From Macrostomum hystrix (taxonomy: Eukaryota > Platyhelminthes > Macrostomidae): a stretch of DNA of 64,000 nt. The position numbers and the translations under genes were made by a program. The stretch is taken from positions 5,508,001-5,572,000 of the forward strand of contig CATNEN010000007.1 in the NCBI GenBank assembly GCA_950097015.1, given 5' to 3'. Positions 23,458 through 34,985 of the stretch are shown here, one piece after another; position 1 is the first letter of the stretch, and each line of letters starts with the position of its first letter. The notes beneath the pieces are model-generated. The model had not been told where the DNA came from and did not search any database. It saw only the letters and a list, made by a program, of their open reading frames with translations.

Positions 23458-26400
23458 TCAGTCAAGCAGGGCAGGTTCGGACAGGTCGCACTTGCTGGGC
23501 TCCGTGAAGCACAAATCCGGCCATTTGTCGGACACCCGGCCGTGGTAGCGCAGCAAGCCGGCCGCAGACAGAGCGCCAACCGGCGGACTGAACGGCGAAT
23601 AGGCGACATCCTGCCAGAGCTCGCGGCCGGAGATGAAGTACAAGCCATTGTCGGCCAGGCGAAAGTACACAGAATCCACAGGCAGCTGCAGCGGCTTGTC
23701 GCCTGGGGCTGTTGGAAACCTGTCCGCAATCTTGCGCACGCCTTCGCAGCAGTTGTTGAATTTGAAGCCCTTGGCGGAGCCCGGGTTGTAGATGTACACC
23801 TGGCGGGCGAAGTTAAGAATTAGGGGTTTTAGGTTCAGGTAGGAGCGGGTTTAGGTTCAGGTAGAAGCAGTTTAGGTTCAGGCAGAAGCAGTTTAGGTTC
23901 AGGTAGAAGCAGTTTAGGTTCAGGCAGAAGCAGTTTAGGTTCAGGCAGAAGCAGTTTAGGTTCAGGTAGAAGCAGTTTAGGTTCAGGTAGAAGCAGTTTA
24001 GGTTCAGGTAGAAGCAGTTTAGGTTCAGGTAGAAGCAGTTTAGGTTCAGGTAGAAGCAGTTTAGGTTCAGGCAGAAGCAGTTTAGGTTCAGGCAGAAGCA
24101 GTTTAGGTTCAGGTAGAAGCAGTTTAGGTTCAGGTAGGAGTGGTTTAGTTTGGGTGGTCAGCTAAGCTAAGCACCACCTGACTGCAGTTCACGGTCTGCT
24201 TACCCAGCTGCCCTTGAAGAAGTACACCAGCCCTGTTGCATAATCGAAGAAGGCGCTGTCGATGCTGTCCGGAATCCCAAACTGATAGCCGAGCTTCGGG
24301 CCGAAGCAATCCGCGATCTTCTTCGGATAGCCCGGCTTGGCCGCCTTCTGGACGCTGTCGAACTCGACGAACTCGACGCCTGCGGGAGTATTATCCCACG
24401 AGTCACCAGTGAAATCCTGGGCAGCGGGAGTATTATCCCACGAGTCACCAGTGAAATCCTGGGCAGCGGGAGTATTATCCCACGAGTCACCAGTGAAATC
24501 CTGGGCAGCACAAATGTTCGGTGGAACACCGCAGAGGAATGTGGTCAAATGTTCACGCAATAAGTGTCGCAGAAGTCAACAATCCGACCAGGCTTTGAAT
24601 TTGTCACAACCCGCATAAAGTTCATAATCAGCTGTGCAAGCACAACCTCTGTTATCATCGGGGCTAGAATCACTGCAATCAGGGATCTGGGATATTGGCA
24701 TCATAAATAAATTAACCCACTGCATGCACTTGTCAACGCCCACACAGAGGCCAATACCAAAGCACTGGCAGGTTATCACCGCGCAGACTATGACCGCCGA
24801 GAAAAATAAACAATAGACAGCGTAAAAGACCAGGCTTCATCACCAGGCTTTCACAAGCATTGCTTTGATGGTTGCCATGACAACTTGCTAAATCGTTAAT
24901 GGTGTTTCCATAACGTCATTAAATAATTTGCGACTTAACTAATAACTACTCTATGACTCAGGCAGACAATCAGATACAAACAAATTCAAACCACAAACTA
25001 CCCATTAACCCACCTACCCATCCAGCCCACACTCCCCATCCACCCCACACTCCACATCCACCCCACACTCCACATCCACCCACACTCGCCATCCACCCCA
25101 CACTCGCCATCCACCCCACACTCCACATCCACCCCACACTCCACATCCACCCACACTCGCCATCCACCCCACACTCGCCATCCACCTCACACTCGCCATC
25201 CACCTCACACTCGCCATCCACCCCACATTCCCCATCTACCCCACACTCCACATCCACCCACACTCGCCATCCACCTCACACTCGCCATCCACCTCACACT
25301 CGCCATCCACCTCACACTCGCCATCCACCTCACACTCGCCATCCACCCCACACTCGCCATCCACCTCACACTCGCCATCCACCTCACACTCGCCATCCAC
25401 CTCACACTCGCCATCCACCTCACACTCGCCATCCACCTCACACTCGCCATCCACCCCACACTCGCCATCCACCTCACACTCGCCATCCACCTCACACTCG
25501 CCATCCACCTCACACTCGCCATCCACCTCACACTCGCCATCCACCCCACACTCGCCATCCACCTCACACTCGCCATCCACCTCACACTCGCCATCCACCT
25601 CACACTCGCCATCCACCTCACACTCGCCATCCACTCCACACTCCCCACCCCTCACTACCCATCCACCCCACGCTCCCAAACCGTCCGCCCGGCAGCGAAC
25701 CAAAAAAGAAGAATAGGCGGTAGGTGTTGTCCCTGCCGGCTGGATCCCAGTCCACGAGTTCCAGGGCCGCGTCCAGGCCGTCGGGTACGCCGGGCCAGCC
25801 ATGACCAATTGGCCGGGGATCGCCGAGCCGCGGCAGTCCGGCCGAGTTGTCGAACAGCCAGTAGGAGTCGCAGGAGAAAATGTAGGTGTTGTAGATCGGG
25901 TAGCCCCGCTGCGGATCCGCACGGATCCAGTCTAAAACTGTGTTGAATCTGGCTGAGCACGCACCTGAGGGATTGGTGAGTCGATAGGCGAGATAACTGC
26001 ATTCATAGCTGACTGATGTCTATGGTAGTCTAGAGGCTAGATGTCTATGGTAGTCTAGAGGCTAGATGTCTATGGTAGTCTAGAGGCTAGATGTCTATGG
26101 TAGTCTAGAGGCTAGATGTCTATGGTAGTCTAGAGGCTAGATGTCTATGGTAGTCTAGAGGCTAGATGTCTATGGTAGTCTAGAGGCTAGATGTCTATGG
26201 TAGTCTAGAGGCTAGATGTCTATGGTAGTCTAGAGGCTAGATGTCTATGGTAGTCTAGAGGCTAGATGTCTATCGTAGTCAAGAAGCTTGATGAGGTTCA
26301 AACTTATCCGCAGAAGTCCGTAGCAAATCCCTGGACTAGCATGCCTATAGATTCGGAGCCCTTATAAAATAAGCGCACCGTAGTTCTTCTGCACCAGCTT

Positions 26401-28263
26401 GCGCTCCTCAGGCCGAATCTGTGGCGCCGGGCCGCCCAGCCGCAGCACATTGGCCGGGTGCATGATGGAGTCGACGCGGCCGCTGTGCAGCAGACCCAGG
26501 GTGTGCCCAATCTCGTGCGCGAACACCTGACGCAGGTCGATGCTCGGTGCAGTCGAGGATGATTGCTGCTGTCCCGCACTGCTAAAGTCCTCGTCGGCGT
26601 CGATATGGATCGGACCGGCGGCGCGGGAGTGCGAGACTTCGTTGCCGCGGCCGTCGAATGCGTGCCGGCAGACTCCGTGTTGGACTGTGGGATGACGGAG
26701 TGGGATGACGGAGTGGGATGACGGGGTGGGATGACGGTGTGGGATGACGGTGTGGGATGACGGTGTGGGATGACGGAGTGGGATGACGGGGTGGGATGAC
26801 GGTGTGGGATGACGGTGTGGGATGACGGTGTGGGATGACGGAGTGGGATGACGGGGTGGGATGACGGTGTGGGATGACGGTGTGGGATGACGGTGTGGGA
26901 TGACGGTGTGGGATGACGGTGTCGAATGATGGAGTAATATGATGGTGTGGGATGACGGGTTGGGATGACGGTGTGGGATGACGGTGTGGGATGTGAGGTG
27001 AAAGCTACATGCATTTGGTTGGCGGCTCAGAAACTCACGCCTTTGAAAGCTGACGCTGACATCGGCCGCCGGCCTTCCCGACCAATCGGCGGCCGTGGCC
27101 GGCTCCGGCAGCTCCCGGAAGTAGACGGGAGTCACAGTCGACCACAGGCGGAAGGCGTCCGCCAGCAGGCGTCGCTGGAATTCCCGCGGCAGCTGGTGCG
27201 ACTCGCCGCCAGGTTCCAGCTCCCAGGTGATCTGGCGGCGGGGAAATCGATCATTCGATGGGAGCTGATCGTGGAGCACGCTGCGGCCGCGCCTACAGCG
27301 ATGCCCACTGACGACGGCTGGCGACGGCGGGACGCGACCAGCCTCAATGGCGAGGGCGTCGGGCGAGTCAGCGAGGCCACAGCGGCGCTCGTTCATGGCG
27401 TCCAGGGTGGGCGGGTCGGGCTGCCCGGTGCGAGGCAGCTCGTAAGCCACCTGAAAGGCAAGGATGGCTTCGGCGAGGTCCGAGGTGGCCGCCGATGATC
27501 GGCAGGCTTTAGCGGCTTCTTTTATCATGCCCGGCGCTGAAGCTTTTGACGGCTCCGCTGCCTCCCTGGCTTTGCCCAGAAGCTCGTGAAGGTCGGCCTT
27601 CGATCCCGGGTTTCTGGCTGGGGTTGCCGGGTTGCCGCTGGCTGGGGTTGCCAGGTTGCCGCTGGCTGGGGTTGCCAGGTTGCCGCTGGCTGGGGTTGCC
27701 AGGTTGCCGCTGGCTGGGGTTGCCGGGTTGCCGCTGGCTGGGGTTGCCGGGTTGCCGCTGTCTGGGGTTGCCGGGTTGCCGCTGTCTGGGGTTGCCGGGT
27801 TGCCGCTGTCTGGGGTTGCCGGGTTGCCGCTGGCTGGGGTTGCCAGGTTGCCGCTGGCTGGGGTTGCCGGGTTGCCGCTGGCTGGGGTTGCCAGGTTGCC
27901 GCTGGCTGGGGTTGCCGGGTTGCCGCTGTCTGGGGTTGCCGGGTTGCCGCTGGCTGGGGTTGTTAGTTCCGCAGGACTATCTGGCCTGCAGTCTTTCAAA
28001 TATCCGAATCTGAGCAGAAAGGCCTGAGAGAAAAGTGAAGGCGTATTGAGAAGTTAAAAAACGAAAATGAGCACAGGCTGTTTCAAGTCCAGACAAGTAC
28101 TTACTCGACCTTCAGTCTGGAAAGTGGTGGCAGACACTGGCACCCTGACAACAGCGGTGCGGTCTCCCTCTTCTGTCATCTTCCTGGAGTCGATCGGAAC
28201 GCCGAAACCAGAGCGCGACGCCAGCAGAAGCATCAAAAGCTGAAGGTTTAGAATCGGCTGCAT
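23458..28263 (-). CDS. Secreted matrix metalloproteinase (M10A), 6 exons
   Basis: Exons (minus): 28263-28105, 28023-27039, 26684-26379, 25964-25701, 24379-24204, 23799-23458; phases consistent; 743 aa. Order: signal peptide (NLQLLMLLLAS), start of the propeptide (AFLLRFGYLKD), a coding repeat of about 14 eight-residue units (N[PL]ATP[AD]SG), rest of the propeptide with cysteine switch ERRCGLAD (Cys about 268), a furin-like RCRR, catalytic domain with HGVCRHAFDGRGN and the zinc site HEIGHTLGLLH (438-448) with Met-turn SIMH, then hemopexin blades opening with GACSARF and closing with a late Cys. It would degrade extracellular matrix; latency is kept by the Cys switch. The exon 4 donor (TTTG|GTTCGC) is weak. 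The coding satellite makes the propeptide longer than usual. Confidence 0.9.
23835..24150. repeat. 21-bp minisatellite in last MMP intron
   Basis: About 15 copies of AGGTTCAGG[TC]AGAAGCAGTTT between MMP exons 5 and 6. Confidence 0.93.
24380..24510. repeat. Three 42-bp repeats containing the MMP exon 5 acceptor
   Basis: Three copies of a 42-bp unit abut MMP exon 5. On the minus strand the copy next to the exon supplies the acceptor CTCCCGCAG, while the outer copies read CTCCCGCTG. The unit is open in the exon's frame (AQDFTGDSWDNTPA), so exonisation would be in frame. Confidence 0.8.
24578..24747 (-). CDS. Possible alternative Cys-rich terminal exon or nested gene in MMP intron 4
   Basis: On the MMP strand an ORF with many Cys residues (ITCQCFGIGLCVGVDKC, then RGCACTADYELYAGCDKF) ends at a TGA at 24578-24576. 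A plausible acceptor TCATAG lies about 20 nt before ITCQC. Splicing from MMP exon 4 (phase 1) to it would keep this frame and give a protein ending after the first hemopexin part with a Cys-rich tail. No ATG opens this frame. An ATG just upstream in another frame begins MKPGLLRCLLFIFLGG, signal-like, so a frame-shifted nested secreted-protein gene is the alternative. The start shown is approximate. Confidence 0.3.
25020..25650. repeat. 18-bp satellite in MMP intron 4
   Basis: About 35 copies of TCGCCATCCACCTCACAC with a higher-order pattern: a CACCCCACAC variant recurs about every five to six units. It yields long spurious ORFs on both strands. Confidence 0.95.
26020..26280. repeat. 24-bp minisatellite in MMP intron 3
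   Basis: About ten nearly identical copies of GCTAGATGTCTATGGTAGTC plus TAGA. High identity suggests recent expansion. Confidence 0.95.
26690..26995. repeat. 13-bp minisatellite in MMP intron 2
   Basis: About 23 copies of GGGATGACGG[TAG]GT fill the 353-bp intron. The minus-strand frame stays open across it, which makes the flanking MMP exons look like one ORF. Confidence 0.95.
27613..27960 (-). repeat. Coding 24-bp minisatellite in the MMP propeptide
   Basis: About 14 units encode N[PL]ATP[AD]SG on the minus strand. They lie between the two halves of the propeptide, and no GT donor occurs inside the units. Variants are mostly Pro/Leu and Ala/Asp changes at two positions. Confidence 0.9.
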
Positions 28264-28570
28264 CTCAATCAAACGCGTCTGTCGTATCTTTCTTTATTTC
28301 GCATTTGAAACCCGCGGACTTTGAAAGCAAGTCCCGTATTGTTATGCTCAGACTCATGGCTCAAATCAAATCTATAGGCTTTAATTTCTTTGCTGTCAAC
28401 TGCAAAACTCCAGGATGGCTGCGATTGGCCGAAACAACTCAGGCGACCCCGGGTTGGTCTACCGCGGACCCTCTGACAATTGAAAAGCTGCCAAACTGCT
28501 GTTTGGAGGTGGAATCCCTGATGAGGCTAATCTATTTGCTAGGCATAAGTGCTTATGTGCTAAGATTCAA
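28264..28570. promoter_or_regulatory. Upstream region of the MMP gene
   Basis: Unique DNA between the MMP start codon and the purine tract; presumably contains its promoter. No clear TATA box or other site identified. Confidence 0.4.
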
Positions 28571-28579
28571 TAAGGAAGA

Positions 28580-29470
28580 TATGGAAGATAGGAAAGGACG
28601 GAGAGAGATGATGGAGAGAGATGACGGAGAGAGATGACGGAGGGAGAGGAAGAAGGGAGAGGAAGAAGGGAGAGGATGGTGGGAGAGGAAGGATGGAGAG
28701 GAGGAGGGAGAGGAAGAAGGGAGAGGAAGGAGGGAGAGGAAGGAGGGAGAGAAAGAAGAGAGAGGATGGTGGGAGAGGAAGGAGGGAGAGGAAGGAGGGT
28801 GAGGAAGGAGGGAGAGGAAGAAGGGAGAGGAAGGAGGGAGAGGAAGGAGGGTAAGGAAGGAGGGAGAGGAAGAAGGGAGAGGAAGGAGGGTAAGGAAGGA
28901 GGGAGAGGAAGAAGGGAGAGGAAGGAGGGAGAGGAAGGAGGGAGAGGAAGAAGAGAGAGGATGGTGGGAGAGGAAGGAAGGAGAGGAAGGAGGGTGAGGA
29001 AGGAGGGAGAGGAAGAAGGGAGAGGAAGGAGGGAGAGGAAGGAGGGTAAGGAAGGAGGGAGAGGAAGAAGGGAGAGGAAGGAGGGAGAGGAAGGAGGGAG
29101 AGGAAGAAGAGAGAGGATGGTGGGAGAGGAAGGAAGGAGAGGAAGGAGGGTGAGGAAGGAGGGAGAGGAAGAAGGGAGAGGAAGGAGCGAGAGGAAGGAT
29201 GGAGAGGAGGAGGGAGAGGAAGAAGGGAGAGGAAGGAGCGAGAGGAAGGAGGGAGAGGAAGGAGGGAGATGATGGAGGAAGAGGATGGAGGGAGAGGAAG
29301 CAGGGAGAGGATAGAGGGAGAGGAATTAGGGAGAGGAAGAATGGAGAGGATGGACGGAGGGAAAGGAGGGAGAGGAAGGAGAGAGAGGATGGATGGAGAT
29401 ATTGGAGGGAGAGGATAGAGGGAGAGGAAGGAGGGAGTGGAAGAAGGGAGAGGATGGAGGAATTAATGTA
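28580..29470 (+). repeat. Purine-only minisatellite tract, about 0.9 kb
   Basis: Variants of GAGAGGAAGGAGG[GT] and GAGAGGAAGAAGG in a long array whose + strand is almost all A and G; T appears only in scattered GATGG, GGTGAGG and GGTAAGG variants. Larger blocks of roughly 130 bp recur (for example around 28880-29010 and 29040-29150). Confidence 0.95.
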
Positions 29471-31100
29471 AGACTTAAATGGTGAGTAGAGTCAGATACT
29501 AAGCGGATGACAATTGCATTGCAGGGAGGATGAGAGGGGGTAGGCGGAGTAGAAACTGAGTGAAGATGAGACGGAGTAATAAAGGAGAGGGAGATGGTAG
29601 TGAATGGACAGGGAACAGATGATTTTGATGGCAGTCTCGAAGAGAAAGCACCCGCATGCCTTAGCGTATTTGTCTATCTGTTTGGCAGTCTGGAGTCAAG
29701 AAAATCAACTGTTTCACTGGGCACTCCAGTCCCGCCATGCCATGACAGCGCCCAGGTAGACAGAAGACCAGAGGACGGGAAGGCTGGGAACCCGCGCATC
29801 ATCCTGCAAGCTCCCCCGGCATCTGAGCCACTTTGGCAGCAGGCAGGAAGCCAGCGGGGCCGACAACACACACAAGACAACAACACACTGGCTGAGAGGG
29901 GCTAAATAATTCAATTGCAGGCCCCTAAAACACCGACTCTGCCTGCCTCCTCTGGGCTGGTCCGCAGAAAACAGGTAGATGATAGCCAACAGCATATAGG
30001 ATCTGTACTTTTACTGTCTCCAATGGCAACTGCAGCCAATCATTTTTCATGCTGATTTCAGGCCGCCGTTTCTACTAAAGATCTGAGATAAGTTCCGCGT
30101 GACGCCAGTCAACAATCGCTTCGGTTGCTACTCAACGATCAAAGCAGAGCGGACCGCTGGCTAAAAGTGCAGCTGCTGCTTACACCGATGCCAGACTACA
30201 GTGAGAATGGCCGGCTAGCCGAGGCCATCTGAAGATGACTGCACTGGAGTGGTCAATGGAAAAGTGAGAAGGAGTGACTCAGTTTTAACCAGGTGCCAGT
30301 TCTCAGCAGTTTGAGCAGTTGAGCGACCCTGCTCAGCTAGATGTGAAGAAAAAGGTGCCAGATCACCTTTGCTGGCAGCTGCTCTCCCAGCCGCCGCCGG
30401 ACCCTGGGAATATTGGGAATTAGAAAAACCCCCCACCCGGGTCTGGCAGTTCCGCGATCCGCCGAAACCAAAAAGTGGATTAGCCGGCAGGTAAAGTACT
30501 TTGAATAATTTTTGCACTACCCGGCACACTAGAAGAATTTTTAGAACAACTGGCACAAAGCGAAACCGGTGATAAAAGCATAAATTCGAAAAGTTCATTG
30601 GATTCTCATTAAAATTATAATTCCCGCATTCCGTCTCCGCAATCGATTAATGCGCTGTTCTACTTTATATTTACTGTGATAAACAAATAGATATTTTTAT
30701 AATTGCGATAATCTGGATAATCCATTTGATTACTAGAACGCAGGCAAATTTACACGCATACCACATTGAAAGCAGCGGAGATTCTTATGCGCTTGACAAC
30801 AAACAATGCCACAAAAGTCAATAAATATGTAAAGAGCATATTTTACAAAACAAACAGTTAAACACAGATCAGAAAAAATTGATTCTTATAATTCTGCTGT
30901 AGAAAAATATATTGTTAAAATATTTCGCGATTAGACTGTGGAAATCTACCGCCCTATTATAAGTAGTATAAAGTGAATATATTAATCGAACAGCAAATGT
31001 ACATAGTTCAGCATCTGCGTTGCAGCATATAATTAAATGGAGAGGTGTCAGCACTACTGGTGTTAACAAAACAGCTCAGACAGTCTGGGATATTCAGAGA
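29471..31100. other. Intergenic region, no gene recognised
   Basis: About 1.6 kb of mixed composition. Short ORFs on both strands lack family features. The block at 29640-29900 is GC-rich and may be an old repeat; from 30600 the DNA is AT-rich. Confidence 0.5.
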
Positions 31101-31109
31101 ATGAGGAAC

Positions 31110-31305
31110 ATTCGGACAGTTGGGAATCGGGATATTCAGTCAGTGGAGAACATTTGGACGGTGGGGATATTCAGTCAGTGGGGATGTTCAGTCAGTGGGG
31201 ATGTTCAGTCAGTGGGGATGTTCAGTCAGTGGGGATGTTCAGTCAGTGGGGATATTCAGTCAGTGGGGATGTTCAGTCAGTCGGGATGTTCAGTCAGTGG
31301 GACAT
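31110..31305. repeat. 17-bp minisatellite
   Basis: About nine copies of TTCAGTCAGTGGGGATG. Between it and 31584 lie only a (GACAGA)n microsatellite near 31455-31485 and unassigned DNA. Confidence 0.9.
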
Positions 31306-31584
31306 ATCTGTACAATCGATATAAACAGGTGGAGTGACCACAGACGGCCCGGTGGGATATAGCGGATGGTGAGGCGAGAGGAGAGAAAAAAGAGGAGAGA
31401 CGATGGAGAGGGTGGAGAGCAAATATTTGTTTGTGGAACTGCCGTGTCTCTCGAGAGAGAGACAGAGACAGAGACAGAGACAGAGAGAGGCGTGAAGATC
31501 TGAGAAAGAACAAATCAGAAGGCTTAATGAAAACTTGATGAAATCGCACACTGCAGTTTATCAAAAGAGAAAATCCTCATGGGA

Positions 31585-33455
31585 TCACGTAGCTCCGTCA
31601 GGACAGTCAGCCGGCTTGCCCACGGAGCCGCACAATGGCCGATTGCTGGTCAGACTGCGGCTGCTGGCACTCTCCAGTGTCGGCAGGGTGACCGAGGTGC
31701 CATCGCTGAATGCCATCGTCTCTAATGAGCTGCGGTAATTAGATTGCTGTTGTTGTTGCTGCTGCTGCTGATGCGCCGAAGATCCGCCGGCCGCAATTGA
31801 GACAGTCGGCGGAGCGGGCAGGCTGACAGCCGTAGACGTTGACAAAGTGTCGCCGTCGCAGTAACCGGCCGGCAGAGGTCCCGGCGACTGCATCGGACGC
31901 GGCCGACGGCGCGACTGTCGAGTGGCTGCCGAGGAGCTGCGCGATGACAGCGAGGCCTGGTTGGCCGCAGCCGACCTAGACGCTGCTGAGGTCGATGCCG
32001 CGGCCGGCAGCGCAGTCGGGAGTCTCCGACCAGAGGCAGCCGTAGCTGCCGGATTGTCGGCAGCGGATGCCACAGCCTCCTCGTAACTGGGAGGCCTGGC
32101 GGCGGAGAGCAGGCGAACCAGGTCGCCGCCGCCTATGATGCCTCCGCCGACTCCGTCTTCGTCGTTGAAGTCTTCGTAGGCGGCCGACGTGGAGCGAGGA
32201 AAACTGCGACGGCCAGATGCGGACGAGTCCAGCAGCAGGTCGATGGCGCCAAAGTCATCGTAGTAATAGCTACCGCTGCCACCGCCGCCCAGATAGCTGA
32301 AATAGTCGAAGTCATCGAAGCCCGCATCTCGACTGCCCGCTGAGGGAGTCAAGGGCGGCACCGACGGCGGCGACAGGGAGGTGGCCGACGAACCGCCCGC
32401 GGCGGCAACAATGGCAGCCGCGGCAGCGTTACGTCTGGCTCGACGACGGCGAAGAAATCGGGCACGACGAAGGGCGAGCAGGGCGAGGGCGACGGCTAGT
32501 AGCAGGAGGGCCAGGACCGCACAGGGCGCCAGGACCCATGCTAGGGTGGTGAGCAGCGCTGGCGAACCGGACAGACCGACCGAGGAAGAGGACGGGTCGC
32601 AGAGGGTCTCCGGGCCCGGATACCAGGTGCCGTTGTGTTGGCACAGGTGGGCAGTTTCGCGCCCGTCGCAACTAATATAAAGTAAAGGGATTAGGATCCG
32701 ATTTAGATTTAAAAAACCCCACACTGAATGCATCAATTCCCACACTAAATCCATCTAACCCCACACTGAATCCCACACCAAAACAGCTAAGAGACTCACG
32801 AAAACACGGCCAGGGAGCCGGCAAAGTAGAAATCGCACGCCGGGTTAAGGCAGCGCTCAGCGGTGGCCTCAGGAGGTCGGACGCAGCGCACAGAGGGGCG
32901 CACACAGCGTGGCAAACTATCTCGATCCCAGCGTCCGAGACCGGTATCTGACTGTGCGCCAGAGAGACAGGTCCACTGATGCGGCCCCAGCAGCAGGACG
33001 GCGGAGTCGCCAGTTTTCCAACATTCGACAAAGACGCTCTGACCGACGGTGGCGGTGAGGTTGGACCAGACGGGGAGTGGCTCGGCCGCATTGTCGAGGC
33101 TCGGCAGGCCTGGCACTCGGCAGGTGTCGGCCGGCAGGTCGACGGTGGAGGGAGCCGAAGATTCCCAGCATTCGACAGGCGGCCGCCAGCTGCCGTCGGG
33201 CAGGCAGACAGAGTAGCGGCGCTCAGCCAGGCCGAGGCAGCGGTAAGCCAGCAGGCCGCCACGCGCAGCCAGAGTCGATGCCGTCGCGGCCGACGCGGAT
33301 TCGGCTGCCGAGGACGTCAGGGTAAGAAGGCGAGGCGGCTCCGCGAATGCCGAAGCAAACGGACTGGCCGAGATCTGCAGCTGGCAGCCAGACGGCGTTG
33401 ACGTTGCCGCTGCGGCCACCGCCAGCAAGACGGCCAATAGGGACAGCTGGGACCG
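31585..33455 (-). CDS. Sushi/CCP-domain single-pass membrane protein (5' exon missing)
   Basis: Two exons seen on the minus strand: 33455-32800 and 32671-31585, joined in phase (TC|T). The first opens after CCATTTCAG with RSQLSLLAVLLAVAAAA, the end of a signal peptide whose ATG must lie in an unseen upstream exon. Cys-rich sushi-like modules follow (CLPDGSWRPPVEC, WTCLSG, CQHNGTWYPGPETLC). A TM segment (LAWVLAPCAVLALLLLAVALALLAL) precedes an RRARFLRRRRARR stop-transfer run and a long Ser/Ala-rich cytosolic tail with PPSYEEAV, a PPxY site for NEDD4-type WW domains. The layout resembles SUSD4/SUSD6 (inference). The tail also has acidic and short Gln stretches. Confidence 0.75.
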
Positions 33456-33524
33456 CTGAAATGGGAAGGGAAGTGTTGATTGTAGGATGAATGATAGGAC
33501 GACACTATTGATCTGCTGAAACTA

Positions 33525-33810
33525 CAGATCTGCTGATAATAATGACCTGCTGATAATAATGACCTGCTGATAATAATGATCCGCTGATACTAGTGACTTG
33601 CTGATACTACTGGTTTGCTTATACTACTGATTTGCTTATACTACTGATTTGCTGATACTAGTGACTTGCTGATAATACTGATTTGCTGATACTACTGACT
33701 TGCTGATACTACTGACTTGCTGATACTACTGATTTGCTGATACTAGTGTCTTGCTGATACTACTGACTTGCTGATACTACTGACTTGCTGATACTGATCT
33801 GGTGATAAAA
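33525..33810. repeat. 17-bp minisatellite upstream of the sushi gene exon
   Basis: About 16 copies of TTGCTGATACTACTGAC with variants, in the presumed first intron. Confidence 0.92.
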
Positions 33811-34074
33811 CTGACAGGATAAACGTGTTAGAATCCTAGACGCTCCTAATTAAAATAGCTCGCAATAATCGTTAATAAGGAATAATGAAAGGAATGACAG
33901 GCTGCAACAACAGTTTTTTTCAATCCAATCCAGCGTTTTAAAATTTTATTTTGCTAATCAAGCCCACAACAATTGCTAAAACTGAACAAGCGCACGCGCA
34001 CACAGTTGTTTAACATGAGTAACCTTAGCAAAGTCTGAATCGGTCTCATCCATCAGCAAGGCCGCAGCTAGGCT
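33811..34074. other. 3' UTR and flank of eS8
   Basis: AT-rich. AATAAA on the minus strand at 33950-33945 is a good polyadenylation signal about 125 nt after the eS8 stop codon. Confidence 0.6.
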
Positions 34075-34809
34075 CTACTTGGCCTTCTTGGCGCGGATCT
34101 TCCTCAGGTAGAAGTCCAGCTCCTTGCCCTCCAGGATGTAGCCATCGGCGCGGCCGCACTGGCCCGGCCGGGAGGTGATGCAGGCGTACAGACGACCGCT
34201 GGCGAACTGTTCCAGCAGGGCAGGCGGCACCTCCGCTTTCTTCTGCCGTTCAGCGTACTTCTTCATTGTCTTCTTGCTGCGCGTGAACGACAGAGGAGCG
34301 TCGGCGCCAGTCGCTGGCTTGGCGGCGACTGCGGTGGCATCGCCAGACTCAGCTTTGCCAGCGGCGGCGGCGTCAGCTGGCGCAGCGGCATCGGCGGCTT
34401 TGGCAGCGGGAGCCTTCTTCTCCTTCTTGCGGGCCAGTGGCAGCAGGTAATGCGACTCGAACCACTGACGGAACGGCGTGGCGTCGATCAGCACGATGGC
34501 GTTCTTCACCAGGGTCTTGGTGCGCACCAGCTCATTGTTGCTGGCATTGTAGACGGTGTCAATGATGCGAGTCTTGCGAGCCACTCCCCTAGACGGCCAG
34601 CTGAAGTTGCCAGTGTCCAGGCGGAGGGCGCGCAGCTTTATGCCACCGCCGCGCACACGAACGGAGTGGACGCGCTTCGCCGTGCCAGGCTGAGCGATCT
34701 TGGTCAGGGCTGGCGGGCGGCCCAGCTCGAACTTGCGCTTCTTGCGCAGCTGCTCGCGGCGACCTCCGGTCTTGCGGCGCTTGTGGGTGCGATCGCGGGT
34801 GATGCCCAT
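34075..34809 (-). CDS. RPS8: 40S ribosomal protein eS8 (RPS8)
   Basis: 244 aa from the ATG at 34809 in a single coding exon, beginning [18 protein letters not shown], with [16 protein letters not shown] and the conserved end [20 protein letters not shown]. It is a component of the small ribosomal subunit. Human eS8 is 208 aa; the difference is mainly an Ala/Lys-rich insertion of about 35 residues after [10 protein letters not shown]. An acceptor CCGCAG lies 2 nt before the ATG, so a 5' UTR intron or trans-splicing is likely. The upstream sequence is a 17-bp satellite. Confidence 0.97.
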   Translation of the reverse strand: MGITRDRTHKRRKTGGRREQLRKKRKFELGRPPALTKIAQPGTAKRVHSVRVRGGGIKLRALRLDTGNFSWPSRGVARKTRIIDTVYNASNNELVRTKTLVKNAIVLIDATPFRQWFESHYLLPLARKKEKKAPAAKAADAAAPADAAAAGKAESGDATAVAAKPATGADAPLSFTRSKKTMKKYAERQKKAEVPPALLEQFASGRLYACITSRPGQCGRADGYILEGKELDFYLRKIRAKKAK

Positions 34810-34859
34810 TGCTGCGGATTGGAGATTAGCGGCATAAGACTTTAAATTTATTGGCTTTG

Positions 34860-34985
34860 CTGATCCCAACTGATCTGATATCCCAACTGATCTGATATCC
34901 CAACTGATCAGTTATCCCAACTGATCTGATATCCCAACTGATCAGATATCCCAACTGATCTGATATCCCAACTGATCTGCTTAGC
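34860..34985. repeat. 17-bp minisatellite upstream of eS8
   Basis: About seven copies of ATCCCAACTGATCTGAT, 50 bp upstream of the coding exon, probably within a 5' UTR intron. DNA from 34986 to 35748 is AT-rich and holds no gene I can see. Confidence 0.9.

Noticed and set aside
24953-25922. Long repetitive ORFs on both strands (HPPHTR type and GECEVD type)
   Set aside because: Products of the 18-bp satellite in MMP intron 4, in frame on both strands.
28621-29471. Long Glu/Arg/Gly-rich ORFs
   Set aside because: Stop codons are nearly impossible in a purine-only strand; this is the GA satellite, not a gene.
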